A stretch of 64,000 nt of DNA from VAZQ01 sp963807865 (GCA_963807865.1 CAWEDK010000017.1:397729-461728), one strand, 5' to 3'. Counted from the first letter of the stretch, positions 9,814 through 18,229 are shown. The notes: generated by a model not told the origin, from the letters alone. Program-made: numbers and translations.

Positions 9814-10803
9814 ATGCTGACCCGCCGCCAATTCACTGCCGGTTCGGCCATCGTGCTGCTCGCCGGCCGCAGCCGCGACGCCCTCGCGCAGAGTTTTCCG
9901 ACCCAGCCGATCCGGATTCTGGTCGGCTATCCAGCGGGTGGCGGCGTGGACATCGTGGCGCGGCTTCTGTCCGAGCCGATGAAGGCGGCGCTCGGCCAGA
10001 CCGTCCTGGTGGAGAATCGCACCGGCGCCGCCGCCATGATCGCGGCGAGCGCGGTCGCCAAGGCCGCCCCCGACGGTCATACACTGCTGATGGCGGCGTC
10101 CGGGGAGGTCGCGATCAACCACCACGTCTACAAGGAAAAGATGACCTACGACCCGATGCGGGAGCTCACTCCGGTGGCGCTCGTCGGCATCGTGCCGTGC
10201 GTGGTGGTGGTGGCGGCGAGTTCGCCGGTGAAAACGCCGTCAGACCTGATCGCCTACGCCAAAGCCAATCCCGGCAAGCTGTCGTTCTCGTCATCGGGCA
10301 TCAGCAATCCGCAGCATCTCGCCGGTGAACTGATGAACAGCATGGCGGGCACCGACGTGCTGCATGTGCCCTACCGCGGCTCGGCGCCGGCGGTGACGGA
10401 CGTGGCGACCGGCGCCGTCACCATGAGCTTCTCGAGCCTCGCGGCGGCGCTGCCGCTGATGCAGGACGGCAAGCTGCGCGCGGTCGCCGTCACCTCGCGC
10501 GAGCGCATGCCGCAACTGCCGGATGTCGCCCCGCTGTCGGAAGGCGCCCCCGGATTGGCGGGCTACGAATTGCTCAACTGGTTCGGCATGTTCGCGACCG
10601 CCGGCACGCCCGCGCCAGTGGTGACGCGGCTCAACGAGATCGTTGTGAAGGCGCTGCAGCAGCCGAAGCTCGCCGAAACCCTCAACGTGCAGGGCATCGT
10701 GACGCGACCGATGACGGCGGCGGAATACAAAGCCTTCGTCGAGACCGAGACCCAGAAATTCGCCGCCGTGATCGAGCGCGCCAAAATCAAGCTGGAAAAC
10801 TAG
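9814..10803 (+). CDS. Bug/TctC-family receptor with Tat-like signal
   Basis: A 329-residue periplasmic receptor homologous to the one at 3966-4937. The N-terminus TRRQFTAGSA resembles a twin-arginine signal, ending near ALAQ (about residue 26), followed by FPTQPIRILVGYPAGG. APDGHTLL, YDPMRELTPVA and the C-terminal half are typical of the family. A GGAGG ribosome-binding site precedes ATG 9814 by about 5 bases. No TctA/TctB permease is nearby. It is likely a binding protein for an organic acid; the ligand cannot be read from sequence. Confidence 0.92.
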   Translation: MLTRRQFTAGSAIVLLAGRSRDALAQSFPTQPIRILVGYPAGGGVDIVARLLSEPMKAALGQTVLVENRTGAAAMIAASAVAKAAPDGHTLLMAASGEVAINHHVYKEKMTYDPMRELTPVALVGIVPCVVVVAASSPVKTPSDLIAYAKANPGKLSFSSSGISNPQHLAGELMNSMAGTDVLHVPYRGSAPAVTDVATGAVTMSFSSLAAALPLMQDGKLRAVAVTSRERMPQLPDVAPLSEGAPGLAGYELLNWFGMFATAGTPAPVVTRLNEIVVKALQQPKLAETLNVQGIVTRPMTAAEYKAFVETETQKFAAVIERAKIKLEN

Positions 10804-10913
10804 GGCGGCGCCCGGGCGCGGAGGTCTCCGGGCAGGGCAGACGGCCGCTTGCGGTGCCGCTATGATCGGAGCCAAGCCCATCGTTATGGGATCGATCAGA
10901 ACGGAGACCTGCC

Positions 10914-11363
10914 ATGGACGCCGTGACGCCGAAGTCGAAGCCCGCCGCCGACGAACACTCCCATGTCGTCCGTCCATCGACGATGGAATGGCAGAAGACG
11001 CGCTTTCCCGGCTGCGAGATGAAGACGCTTCTGTTCGACGCCGAAACCGGGCTGGTGACGGCGCTGATGAAGTTCGCACCCGGCGCGGTGCTGCCCGACC
11101 ACGAGCACGTAAGGATCGAGCAGACCTACGTGCTTGAGGGCAAGCTCGTCGACAAGGACGGTCCGGCCGCCGGCCTCGAGGTCACGAAGGGCGAGTTCGT
11201 CTGGCGCGAGCCCGGTAGCCGGCACGTCGCCTGGACGCCGGAAGGCGGCCTGATGCTCGCCATGTTCCAGATCCCGAACAAGTTCCACGAAAAGGACGGC
11301 CGCATCACCGACAGCGCCGGCAAGGACTGGGATGCGATCTGGGGCCACGTGCTCAAGGACTGA
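10914..11363 (+). CDS. Cupin domain protein (ChrR-like metal-binding)
   Basis: A 149-residue single-domain cupin. The first cupin motif is visible as His63-x-His65 with Glu69, and the second as His104 in GSRHVAW, giving a complete 3-His/1-Glu metal site. Proteins of this type are often annotated as ChrR-like anti-sigma cupins or as small dioxygenase-like enzymes. No sigma factor is adjacent, so a regulatory role is not supported. ACGGAGA precedes the ATG at 10914 as ribosome-binding site. Confidence 0.85.
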   Translation: MDAVTPKSKPAADEHSHVVRPSTMEWQKTRFPGCEMKTLLFDAETGLVTALMKFAPGAVLPDHEHVRIEQTYVLEGKLVDKDGPAAGLEVTKGEFVWREPGSRHVAWTPEGGLMLAMFQIPNKFHEKDGRITDSAGKDWDAIWGHVLKD

Positions 11364-11390
11364 GGCTGGCGCTACGCCGAAGCAATTCAC

Positions 11391-11480
11391 CTTCCTCATG
11401 CTGAGGAGCGCACGAAGTGCGCGTCTCGACGCATGGCCGCGCATCCGGTGACGGCCGCTATCCTTCGAGACAGCGGCCAT
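11391..11480. repeat. Dispersed palindromic (REP-like) sequence
   Basis: Two small hairpins in an intergenic stretch. GCGCAC-GAA-GTGCGC lies at 11408-11422, within the CTGAGGAGCGC...GCGTCTCGA context that recurs widely in Bradyrhizobium-type genomes. GGCCGCT pairs with AGCGGCC at 11453-11459 and 11472-11478. It lies between the cupin gene and tRNA-Leu. No coding capacity is seen in 11364-11624. It may act as a transcript end for the cupin gene, but there is no T-run. Confidence 0.6.
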
Positions 11481-11624
11481 AGCAGGCGCAGCCTGCGTAC
11501 ACTTGGCTGCGATGCCGCCTCAGGACTGCAGGCGCTTCCAAGTCCTGCTGCGCATTCTTGCGGACGGACGGCCCGAGCGTCGTTGTTTCAATTTGGCTGG
11601 AATTTGTTCTATTAGAGCGCCGCA

Positions 11625-11712
11625 GGCCGCGTGGTGGAATGGTAGACACAGCAGACTTAAAATCTGCTTCTGGGTAACCGGAGTGCCGGTTCGAGTCCGG
11701 CCGCGGCCACCA
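11625..11712 (+). tRNA. tRNA-Leu (UAA)
   Basis: A complete cloverleaf with encoded CCA. The acceptor GGCCGCG pairs with CGCGGCC. The anticodon stem GCAGA/TCTGC encloses loop CTTAAAA with anticodon TAA. The long variable arm (TCTGGGTAACCGGA) is typical of class II tRNA-Leu. The T-arm GCCGG-TTCGAGT-CCGGC is perfect. Confidence 0.97.
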
Positions 11713-11737
11713 ACGACTGCCGGGCGGATGGGTTGCC

Positions 11738-12091
11738 ATGAGAAACTTCGTACGGCCGGCTTTCGTGCGATCGGGAGTAACCGGCATCGTCATGCTGACG
11801 CTGATCGCATCTGCCGCGGCGCAGTATCGCTCGCTGCCGTCTCCGCCTCAGCAGCCGATGCTGCAGCCGCCGCCCGCGCCGATGCTATCGCCGTTGCCGA
11901 CACCGATGTTACCGCCGTCGCCGTCGCCAATGACCATCCCGCGCCCGTCGCCGGAGATCGGGGCGCCGCCGGTGCTGGCGGTTCCGGAAGGCGAGGCGCG
12001 ACAGACCGAGCGTGTGTGCATCGAGAAAGAGATGTGCGTCGACGTGCCGGTATCGCCGAAGACGTCGCCAAGTTCGGGCGAGCGGAAATAG
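11738..12091 (+). CDS. Secreted proline-rich protein, unknown
   Basis: 117 residues: a signal peptide (hydrophobic about residues 13-27, AAAQ cleavage site), then a low-complexity Pro/Met/Leu/Ser-rich segment with repeated PxPMLPP-like units, then a short tail with two cysteines (C94, C99) in ERVCIEKEMCVDV that could form a disulfide. No family recognised. It begins 25 bp after tRNA-Leu. Coding status is supported by the plausible signal peptide and composition only. Confidence 0.5.
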   Translation: MRNFVRPAFVRSGVTGIVMLTLIASAAAQYRSLPSPPQQPMLQPPPAPMLSPLPTPMLPPSPSPMTIPRPSPEIGAPPVLAVPEGEARQTERVCIEKEMCVDVPVSPKTSPSSGERK

Positions 12092-12121
12092 TCGTCCGCC
12101 GGCCGTTTGATGACCATCCTC

Positions 12122-12162
12122 TTGACGAGCTTTGCTGCGTCGTGTACTTTGCATTGTAAAGT
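12122..12162 (+). promoter_or_regulatory. Promoter with overlapping 17-bp operator (operator copy 1)
   Basis: A sigma70-like promoter: TTGACG (12122-12127), exactly 17 bp, then TACTTT (12145-12150). The imperfect palindrome ACTTTGCATTGTAAAGT (12146-12162) overlaps the -10 and ends 11 bp before the ATG at 12174. The reverse complement of this 17-mer occurs exactly at 13191-13207 in front of the prenyltransferase gene. Symmetric halves ACTTT-R-CA / TG-Y-AAAGT suggest a dimeric repressor, most simply the winged-helix protein encoded between the two sites. Confidence 0.7.
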
Positions 12163-12173
12163 TCGGGGTGGTG

Positions 12174-12791
12174 ATGCAGGATTTCCGCAAAGCGCTCGCC
12201 GATATCGACGCGATCAAGGGCCAGGTCGCGCGGGCGACACAGTTCCGCGGCTACGGTCCCGCCACCGTGGCGCTGACCGGTGTGGTGGCTCTACTTGCCG
12301 CGGGCTTGCAGGCGGTTTGGCTCGACAATCCCGGTGAGCAGGTTTCCGCGTATCTGGCGATCTGGGTCAGTGCCGCGGTGATATCCGCGGTGCTGATCGG
12401 AGCCGAAACCATCACGCGTTCGCTGCGGTTGCATTCCGCGCTGGCGGACGAAATGATCTACTCGGCGATCGAGCAACTTATTCCTCCGGCGGTGGCCGGC
12501 ACGCTTCTGACCTTCGTGTTGGTTCGCTTTGCGCCCGGCAATGTATGGATGCTGCCCGGCCTGTGGCAGATATTGTTCAGCCTCGGTGTGTTCGCGTCGT
12601 GCCGGCTGCTGCCGAAGCCGTTGTTCGTTGCCGGTGCGTGGTATCTGGCGTCGGGTCTCATTTGTCTCGCAATCGGTGCGAGCGGAGCGGTCCTGTCGCC
12701 GTGGGCCATGGCCATCCCGTTCGGCGTCGGACAGTTGCTCGCGGCGGGGATCCTGTATGCGACGCTTGGGGAACCCGATGGCGAAGAGTGA
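12174..12791 (+). CDS. Integral membrane protein of the regulator operon, unknown
   Basis: A ~205-residue polytopic membrane protein: a short cytosolic amphipathic N-terminus (MQDFRKALADIDAIKGQ) followed by about six hydrophobic segments. It has no catalytic motif. The start at 12174 is preferred because GGGGTGG lies directly upstream and because the operator sits immediately before it. Its 3' end overlaps the regulator gene by 14 bp, so the two are translationally linked. Such membrane protein plus winged-helix regulator pairs recur in proteobacteria and are mostly unnamed. The context suggests a role with the isoprenoid/radical-SAM unit that carries the same operator. Confidence 0.78.
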   Translation: MQDFRKALADIDAIKGQVARATQFRGYGPATVALTGVVALLAAGLQAVWLDNPGEQVSAYLAIWVSAAVISAVLIGAETITRSLRLHSALADEMIYSAIEQLIPPAVAGTLLTFVLVRFAPGNVWMLPGLWQILFSLGVFASCRLLPKPLFVAGAWYLASGLICLAIGASGAVLSPWAMAIPFGVGQLLAAGILYATLGEPDGEE

Positions 12792-13163
12792 CCGTCCGGA
12801 AAAAGCCCGCAACGGGCGCTTTGCCTATGAGGGGCTCGACCGCGTCATCCACGAGAAGGCGCGGCTCGGGCGTGCTGACCTCGCTGATGGCGCATCCGAA
12901 GGGGCTGGTCTTTGCCGACCTCAAGCGGTTGTGCGGGCTGACCGACGGCAATCTGAGCCGTCACCTGCAGGTGCTGCAGGAGGCCGGGCTGGTCGAAATC
13001 TCAAGGGCTACGAGCGGCAACCGTCCGCAGACGATCTGCCGGATCACACCCAGCGGCCGGCGGCGCTTTCTCGAACTATCTCAGCGTGCTCGAACAGGTC
13101 GTGCGCGATGCGGCCGGGCGCAGGCCGCGTTCGTCGGCGACACCGCGCCGCTCGCGCGCGTAG
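12778..13163 (+). pseudogene. Winged-helix transcriptional regulator (frameshifted as written)
   Basis: Rejoined frames give a ~128-residue regulator of the HTH_34/ArsR-like winged-helix type. The N-terminal piece RFAYEGLDRVIHEKARLG is followed by a well-conserved winged helix: VLTSLMAHPKGLVFADLK, the recognition helix TDGNLSRHLQVLQEAGLV, and the wing region RPQTICRITPSGRRRF. A C-terminal helix with YLSVLEQVVRD ends at the TAG of 13161-13163. At least three indels (near 12870, 13003 and 13070) break it. It probably autoregulates through the operator at 12146-12162 and controls the prenyltransferase through the copy at 13191-13207. Confidence 0.75.
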
Positions 13164-13190
13164 CGGATTCGGTGCTTTTTTTCGCAGGAG

Positions 13191-13207
13191 ACTTTACAAT
13201 GCAAAGT
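13191..13207 (+). promoter_or_regulatory. 17-bp operator copy 2, overlapping a -10-like box and the uppS-like start
   Basis: ACTTTACAATGCAAAGT is the exact reverse complement of the site at 12146-12162. It contains TACAAT, a good -10-like hexamer (13195-13200), and also the ATG (13199-13201) that opens the prenyltransferase frame 8 bp after GGAG. A bound repressor here would block either transcription start or translation start. An exact 17-bp match about 1 kb apart, flanking a regulator gene, is unlikely by chance. Confidence 0.72.
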
Positions 13208-13945
13208 ACTCTCGAATGTAGACGGAAACTGCACGTCGCCATCATCATGGATGGCAACGGCCGCTGGGCGACGCGCGCGCGGGCTGCCGCGCTCGGCGGG
13301 ACACCGCGCGGGCGTCGAGACCATGCGGCGGGTCGTGCGAGGCGGCGCTCCGATCTCGGCGTCGGCACGCTCACGCTGTATGCGTTCTCGGCCGACAACT
13401 GGCGGCGTCCGCCGGCGGAGGTGGCGAGCGCTGATGGGGCTGCTGCGCCGCTATCTGCGCGCCGAAATCGCAAAGCTGCTCGACAACGGCACGCGGCTGA
13501 CCGTCATCGGCCGGCGCGACCGATTGCCCAGCGATCTCGCCGAGGACTCGCCGACGCCGAGGCGGCCACCGCCGCTGGCGAAGCACTGCATCTGCGCATC
13601 GCGCTCGACTACTCGTCGCGCGACGCCATCCTGCAGCGCCGCGGCCGGCGTCGCCGGTGCGCGACATGCCTCACCCGCGAAGCCTTCGGCCGGCTGCTGT
13701 CCGGCCGGCGACGCCAGCGCGCGACGTCGATCTCGCTGATCCGCACCGGCGGCGAGAAGCGGCTCTCGGACTTCCTGCTGTGGGAGTGCGCCTATGCCGA
13801 GCTCCATTTCACCGACCGCATGTGGCCCGACTTCGACGCCGACGACCTCGCGACTGCGCTGACCGACTTCCATGGCCGCGAGCGCCGCTTCGGGGCGGTC
13901 GGCGTAGCCGAGGTGCACGCCGGCCTGATTCCAAGCGCCGCCTGA
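13199..13945 (+). pseudogene. cis-Prenyltransferase (UppS/isoprenyl transferase family), frameshifted as written
   Basis: Rejoined frames give ~245 residues of a Z-type prenyl diphosphate synthase. Diagnostic blocks: HVAIIMDGNGRWA (pyrophosphate-binding aspartate), LTLYAFSADNWRRP, LRIALDYSSRDAI, and RTGGEKRLSDFLLWE followed by WPDFDADD. These match undecaprenyl or short-chain Z-isoprenyl diphosphate synthases, which add isopentenyl units to an allylic diphosphate. At least six single-base shifts occur in 750 bp, yet every motif is intact. It does not sit with cdsA/dxr as the housekeeping uppS usually does, so it is probably a specialised second copy. The product chain length cannot be predicted. 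Confidence 0.78.
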
Positions 13946-13971
13946 GATCGCAAACACCGCCGCAGCGATGA

Positions 13972-13994
13972 CCCGCCACAGACGATGTGGCGGG
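13972..13994. other. Perfect 9-bp hairpin between prenyltransferase and radical-SAM genes
   Basis: CCCGCCACA (13972-13980), a 5-base loop, then TGTGGCGGG (13986-13994). No T-run follows, so it is not a standard intrinsic terminator. Its position 32 bp before the radical-SAM start codon suggests an mRNA processing or translation-tuning element within the operon. Confidence 0.5.
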
Positions 13995-14026
13995 GCACGG
14001 ATCACTGCGCCCGCAAGGAAGCCGCC

Positions 14027-15591
14027 ATGCGCATCCTGCTCGTCAATGTGCCGCATCCCGCAATCGGCAGCCGCATCCCGGACGATCACCTGCCGCCGCT
14101 CGGCCTGCTTGCAATCGGCGGACCGCTGATCGACGACGGTCACACGTCGAATTGCTCGACGGCGAGTTCGGTCCGATGCCGACGCCAGACCATCGTGGCG
14201 GAGGCCATGCGGCGTGCGCCGGATGCCGTGCTGTTCGGCCATTCCGGTTCGACATCCGGCCACCCGGTGATCGCCGAAGTCGCGCGCGCCATCGTCGGCG
14301 GCATTGCCCGCGGCGTGTGATCGTCTATGGCGGTGTGTTTCCCGACCTATCATTGGCGAGAAATCCTGACCGAGGAGCCTTACGTCGATGCGATCGTGCG
14401 CGGCGAGGGCGAGGAGACCGCGCGGCAATTGATGGCCGCGCTCGAAACGGCAATCGCCGCTCGTCGGCGTGCGCGGCATCGCCTTTCGCGACAACGGCCG
14501 GCCGGTTGCGACCGCGCCGGCGCCCGTGATCCGCGATCTCGACGCCTACCGCGTCGGCTGGGAGCTGATCGACCATAGCCGCTACAGCTACTGGGGCGGA
14601 CTGCGCGCCGTGGTCGTGCAGTTCTCGCGCGGCTGTCCGCATCTCTGCAACTACTGCGGCCAGCGCGGTTTCTGGACGCGCTGGCGTCATCGCGATCCGG
14701 TCCGCTTTCGCCAGGGAGCTGGCGCGGCTACACCGCGAGCACGGCGTACGGTCATCAACTTCGCGGACGAGAACCCGACCGTATCCAGGAAGGCGTGGCG
14801 GCCTTTCCTCGAAGCGCTGATCGCCGAGAATGTCGATCTGATCCTCGTCGGCTCGACGCGCGCCGGCGACATCGTTCGCGACGCCGACATCCTGCATCTC
14901 TACAAGAGTGCCGGCTGGGAGCGCTTCCTGCTGGGCATGGAAAACACCGACGAGAAGACGCTCGACCTGATCCGCAAGGGCGCCACGGCTCGATCGATCG
15001 CGAGGCAATCCGTCTTTTGCGCCGGCACGGCATTCTGTCGATGGCGACCTGGGTCGGTGGGCTTCGAGGAGGAGACCGACCGCGACTACTGGCGCGGCCT
15101 GCGCCAGCTTCTGTCTTACGATCCCGATCAGATTCAGATGCTCTACGTCACGCCGCATCGCTGGACGCCGTACTACCGCCTCGCGGCCGGCCGCACCGTG
15201 ATCCAGACCGACCGGCGCCGCTGGGACTACAAGCATCAGGTGCTGGCCACGCGTCACATGCGGCCCTGGCGCGTGCTGCTCTGGTTCAAGTTCATCGAAA
15301 TGGTGATGCAGACGCGGCCCAAGCGCGCTCTATCGCGTGCTGCTGCATCCCGACCGCGGCTTGCGGCACGCCATGCGTTGGTACACGCAGATGGGCCGGC
15401 GGGTATGGCCGTACGAAATCCGCAACTTCCTGCGCGACCCGCTGCGCAAGGACGGCCCGACCGTCGCGGAATTCTGGGGCGCCGCGCAGGACGCCGAGGA
15501 AGAGTCGATGGCGGTTCGTCCGTTTCCGGCGCAAACGCTGGCGCCCGCCGCAACAGTCGAGCCCCGCGCGCTTCGCGTCAGCCGATTGTGA
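14027..15591 (+). pseudogene. BchE-like B12-binding radical SAM protein (frameshifted as written)
   Basis: Rejoined frames give ~520 residues. The N-terminal cobalamin-binding domain (MRILLVNVPHPAIGS, then PPLGLLAIGGPL and FGHSGSTSGHP) is followed by a radical-SAM core with the cluster motif in FSRGCPHLCNYCGQ (C-x3-C-x2-C) and downstream blocks FADENPTVSRKAW, GMENTDEKTLDLIRKGAT and GFEEETDRDYW. These resemble BchE, the oxygen-independent Mg-protoporphyrin ester cyclase, more than HpnJ or methylthiotransferases. No other bch gene is present, so a photosynthetic role is unlikely; oxidation or methylation of a prenyl lipid is a guess from context. About eight indels are needed. The 3' end overlaps the lactonase gene by 14 bp. 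Confidence 0.78.
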
Positions 15592-16780
15592 CCATCCCGC
15601 TCCAGAACTGCTGGCCGGCGCTGGTGTCGACGTCGTACTTGCGCACGAAAGTGAGCCGGCCGTCCTCGCCGATGCGGTAGACCATGAGGCCGGCGGTCAG
15701 CGTTTTGATCTCATCGCCGTCGCGCACCAGGATCGGCCGGATGCTCGCCGCCACGAGGAGCCGCCCGTCCGGGTCGATGCCGAAGGTGCGCAGATGGATG
15801 CCGTGTCCGTCGACGGTCTCAATGAGTGTCGGCTCGCCGGTCGTCGGGTCGATGGCGAATACCGCGATGCTGTTCTCGCCGCCGGCGAAGACCTTGCGGC
15901 CGCCGTCGTCGGCTTCGCGCTGGTTGCGGTTGGTCACGTAAACGAAGCGGCCGTTCGGGTGGACATGGATCGCTCCGGCCTGCTGCCCGGGTTTGGCGCG
16001 CGCGGGATCCGGGAGCGTGTCTCTGACGAACAGCGGATCGCGGCCGAGCGTGCCGTCGCTCTGCAAGGCGTAGACGGCGAGCCGGTTCTGCCGCTCGATC
16101 GAGACGAACACCCACGGCTTCGTCGGATGGAAATCGATGTGCCGCGGTCCGAAGCCATGGCCCGTGCCGGGCGCGATCGACGCCTTGTCCGACAGCACGC
16201 CGTTGTTGAAGCCATAAACCTTGAGTGCGCCCGGGTCTTCGGTCTTGCCCCCGTCGGCGTTGTTGCCGCGGTTGACCAGGATGGCGGTGAGATTTCCCGG
16301 CGTAGTGAGCACCTGGTGGGCGTAGATGCCGGTGTCGAGTTGAGTCGGTTGTTCCACCTGCGCGCCGATCGTGCCGTCCGCCGCGAGGCGATGCACCGTG
16401 ACGTTGCTCGGATTGTTGTAGGCGATCAGCAGAAATCTGCCGCTGCGGTCGACGGTGACATGGAGCGGCCGCGACGGTAGCGCCACCGCCTCGCCGTGCG
16501 GCTGCAGCACGCCGGTTGCTGGGTCGACCCGAAAGGCGTTCGCCCAGTGGCGGTCGCCAACCGCGCCCGGCCCGCCATTGCTCGACACCACGTAGAACCA
16601 GCGCCGCGAGGGATGCAGCCAGGCATACTGGACGTTCGCCGGCAGCGTGACCTTGGCGCGTTTCTCAAGCGCCGCGTCGCCGAAATCGATATCGTAGAGG
16701 TCCAACTGCGGACCGGTGCTGGCATAAAGAACGGTCTTTTCCGGCACGCTGTCGCTCCCGACGTTAACGCCAACAGCCAT
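15578..16780 (-). CDS. Lactonase-family seven-bladed beta-propeller protein
   Basis: A 400-residue protein of the 6-phosphogluconolactonase-like (Pgl/YbhE) propeller family. Repeated blade motifs are visible, such as PSRPLHVTVDRSGRFLLIA, GFGPRHIDFHPTKPWVFV and AGAIHVHPNGRFVYVTNR. These carry the typical His and Arg residues facing the central channel. Family members hydrolyse 6-phosphogluconolactone or other lactones. There is no obvious signal peptide. It converges with the radical-SAM gene and diverges from the SDR gene. With no pentose-phosphate genes nearby, the natural lactone is uncertain. Confidence 0.85.
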   Translation of the reverse strand: MAVGVNVGSDSVPEKTVLYASTGPQLDLYDIDFGDAALEKRAKVTLPANVQYAWLHPSRRWFYVVSSNGGPGAVGDRHWANAFRVDPATGVLQPHGEAVALPSRPLHVTVDRSGRFLLIAYNNPSNVTVHRLAADGTIGAQVEQPTQLDTGIYAHQVLTTPGNLTAILVNRGNNADGGKTEDPGALKVYGFNNGVLSDKASIAPGTGHGFGPRHIDFHPTKPWVFVSIERQNRLAVYALQSDGTLGRDPLFVRDTLPDPARAKPGQQAGAIHVHPNGRFVYVTNRNQREADDGGRKVFAGGENSIAVFAIDPTTGEPTLIETVDGHGIHLRTFGIDPDGRLLVAASIRPILVRDGDEIKTLTAGLMVYRIGEDGRLTFVRKYDVDTSAGQQFWSGMVTIG

Positions 16781-16855
16781 CCCGGCTCGTTTTCGGCGGC
16801 CATCTTCCTTAAGCTACACGTCACGGAGATCAACAGGGTAGCCGGGGTGTGGCCG

Positions 16856-17659
16856 ATGCGTCTCAAGGATAAGGTTGCGGTGATCGTCGGTGCGGGCCAG
16901 TCGCCCGGCACCGGCATGGGCAACGGCCGCGCCACGGTGATGCGCTTCACGCAGGAAGGCGCGAAAGTGCTCGCCGTCGACAACAATCTCGCTTCCGCCG
17001 AGGAAACCGTCGCGATGGCGAAAGAGGGAAGTCGCGGCGAATGCGTCGCCTGGGAGGCCGACGTCACCCGCGAGAAGACGCTGCAAGCGATGATCGCGGC
17101 GGCGCGCCAGCGCTGGGGCCGCATCGACATCCTGCACTACAATGTCGGCGTGAGCCTCGCCGGCGGCGATGCGCCGATCCTGGAGATCACCGAGGAGGCG
17201 TTCGACCGGGTCATGACCATCAACCTGCGCGGCTGCATGATGTCGGTGAAGCATGTGCTGCCGGTGATGCGGGAGCAGCGCTCCGGCGTCATCCTCACGA
17301 TCTCGTCGCTCGCCGCCTGGGAGATGTATCCGTACGTCACCTACAAGGCGACCAAGGCGGCGATGATCGCCTTCACCCAGCAGATGGCCATTCAGAACGC
17401 CGAGTACGGCATCCGCGCCAATGTGATCCTGCCGGGCCTGATGGACACGCCGATGGCGGTCGACACCCGCGCGCGCCACAGCGGCAAGAGCCGAGCCGAG
17501 GTGGCGGCGGCGCGCGACGCCCAGGTGCCGCTGCGCAACCGCATGGGAACCGCCTGGGACATCGCCAATGCGGCGCTGTTCCTTGCTTCCGACGAGGCGA
17601 ATTTCATCACCGGCGCGGCGCTGCCGGTCGATGGCGGCTCGTTGGTTCGCATCGGTTGA
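16856..17659 (+). CDS. SDR-family NAD(P)-dependent oxidoreductase
   Basis: A 267-residue classical short-chain dehydrogenase/reductase. The dinucleotide motif is slightly unusual (VGAGQSPGTGMG, about residues 11-22, an extended TGxxxGxG). The catalytic residues are visible: Ser150/151, Tyr163 and Lys167 in YKATK. The C-terminus FITGAALPVDGG is standard. The start at 16856 (MRLKDKVAVIVGAG) fits the family N-terminus. It is divergent from the lactonase gene, so lactone/hydroxyacid chemistry could be shared, but the substrate is not predictable. Confidence 0.9.
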   Translation: MRLKDKVAVIVGAGQSPGTGMGNGRATVMRFTQEGAKVLAVDNNLASAEETVAMAKEGSRGECVAWEADVTREKTLQAMIAAARQRWGRIDILHYNVGVSLAGGDAPILEITEEAFDRVMTINLRGCMMSVKHVLPVMREQRSGVILTISSLAAWEMYPYVTYKATKAAMIAFTQQMAIQNAEYGIRANVILPGLMDTPMAVDTRARHSGKSRAEVAAARDAQVPLRNRMGTAWDIANAALFLASDEANFITGAALPVDGGSLVRIG

Positions 17660-17815
17660 TGCGCGCTGTGTCGTCGCGCTTGGGTCGTGCGCCATCATGA
17701 CGGCGCATTTTCCGGGCAGAGGCGATTTCGTCTACAGCACCAGACATTTGCTGGCTTGCGCGGACACTGTGACGGAGTTCGGCGTAACGGAGTTCGGCGC
17801 GGGCAGATGGGCAGG

Positions 17816-18211
17816 ATGGTCTTGACCGCGGGACGCCTCAGGCCGTGCGTGCGAACGACTGCTGCGCTGATTGGCAGCGCGGCCGCCGTCGTCCTGACGA
17901 TGGTGCTCGGCGGCTGCTCGACGCCCGGCGTCGACAGCTCGTTCACGGTGTTCGCTGACCCCGGCAAATATCTCTACTATTCGTGCGATCAGATCAACGC
18001 GCAGTTGAAGCACTGGACGACGCGCGAGCAGGACCTGCGCCTGCTGATGGAGAAGGCCGAGCAGGGCGCGGGAGGCGCGGTGGTAAATTTGATCGCCTAC
18101 AAGGCCGATCATGTCGCCGCCACCGAGGAACTCAAGTTGCTTGGCAGGGCGGCGCGCGACAAGAACTGCACCACGCCTGGAAGCTGGGGCAGCAATACCG
18201 TCATCCGCTGA
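17816..18211 (+). CDS. Small lipoprotein, unknown
   Basis: A ~131-residue protein with a signal sequence and lipobox VLGGC (Cys at about residue 34), so probably a lipid-anchored envelope protein. The mature part is helical with a conserved-looking YYSCDQI segment and a second cysteine near the end (NCTTPGSWG), suggesting a disulfide. The precise start is uncertain (17807 or 17816). Just upstream, ACGGAGTTCGGCG is directly repeated. Similar twitching-motility-unrelated lipoproteins are common in this order, but I recognise no named family. Confidence 0.65.
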   Translation: MVLTAGRLRPCVRTTAALIGSAAAVVLTMVLGGCSTPGVDSSFTVFADPGKYLYYSCDQINAQLKHWTTREQDLRLLMEKAEQGAGGAVVNLIAYKADHVAATEELKLLGRAARDKNCTTPGSWGSNTVIR

Positions 18212-18229
18212 CGTTCGTGGGCCGCGCCG

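Noticed and set aside
14027..15591. Bacteriochlorophyll cyclase as part of a photosynthesis cluster
   Set aside because: The sequence is BchE-like, but no bch, crt, puf or puh gene accompanies it, so a photosynthetic function is not supported.
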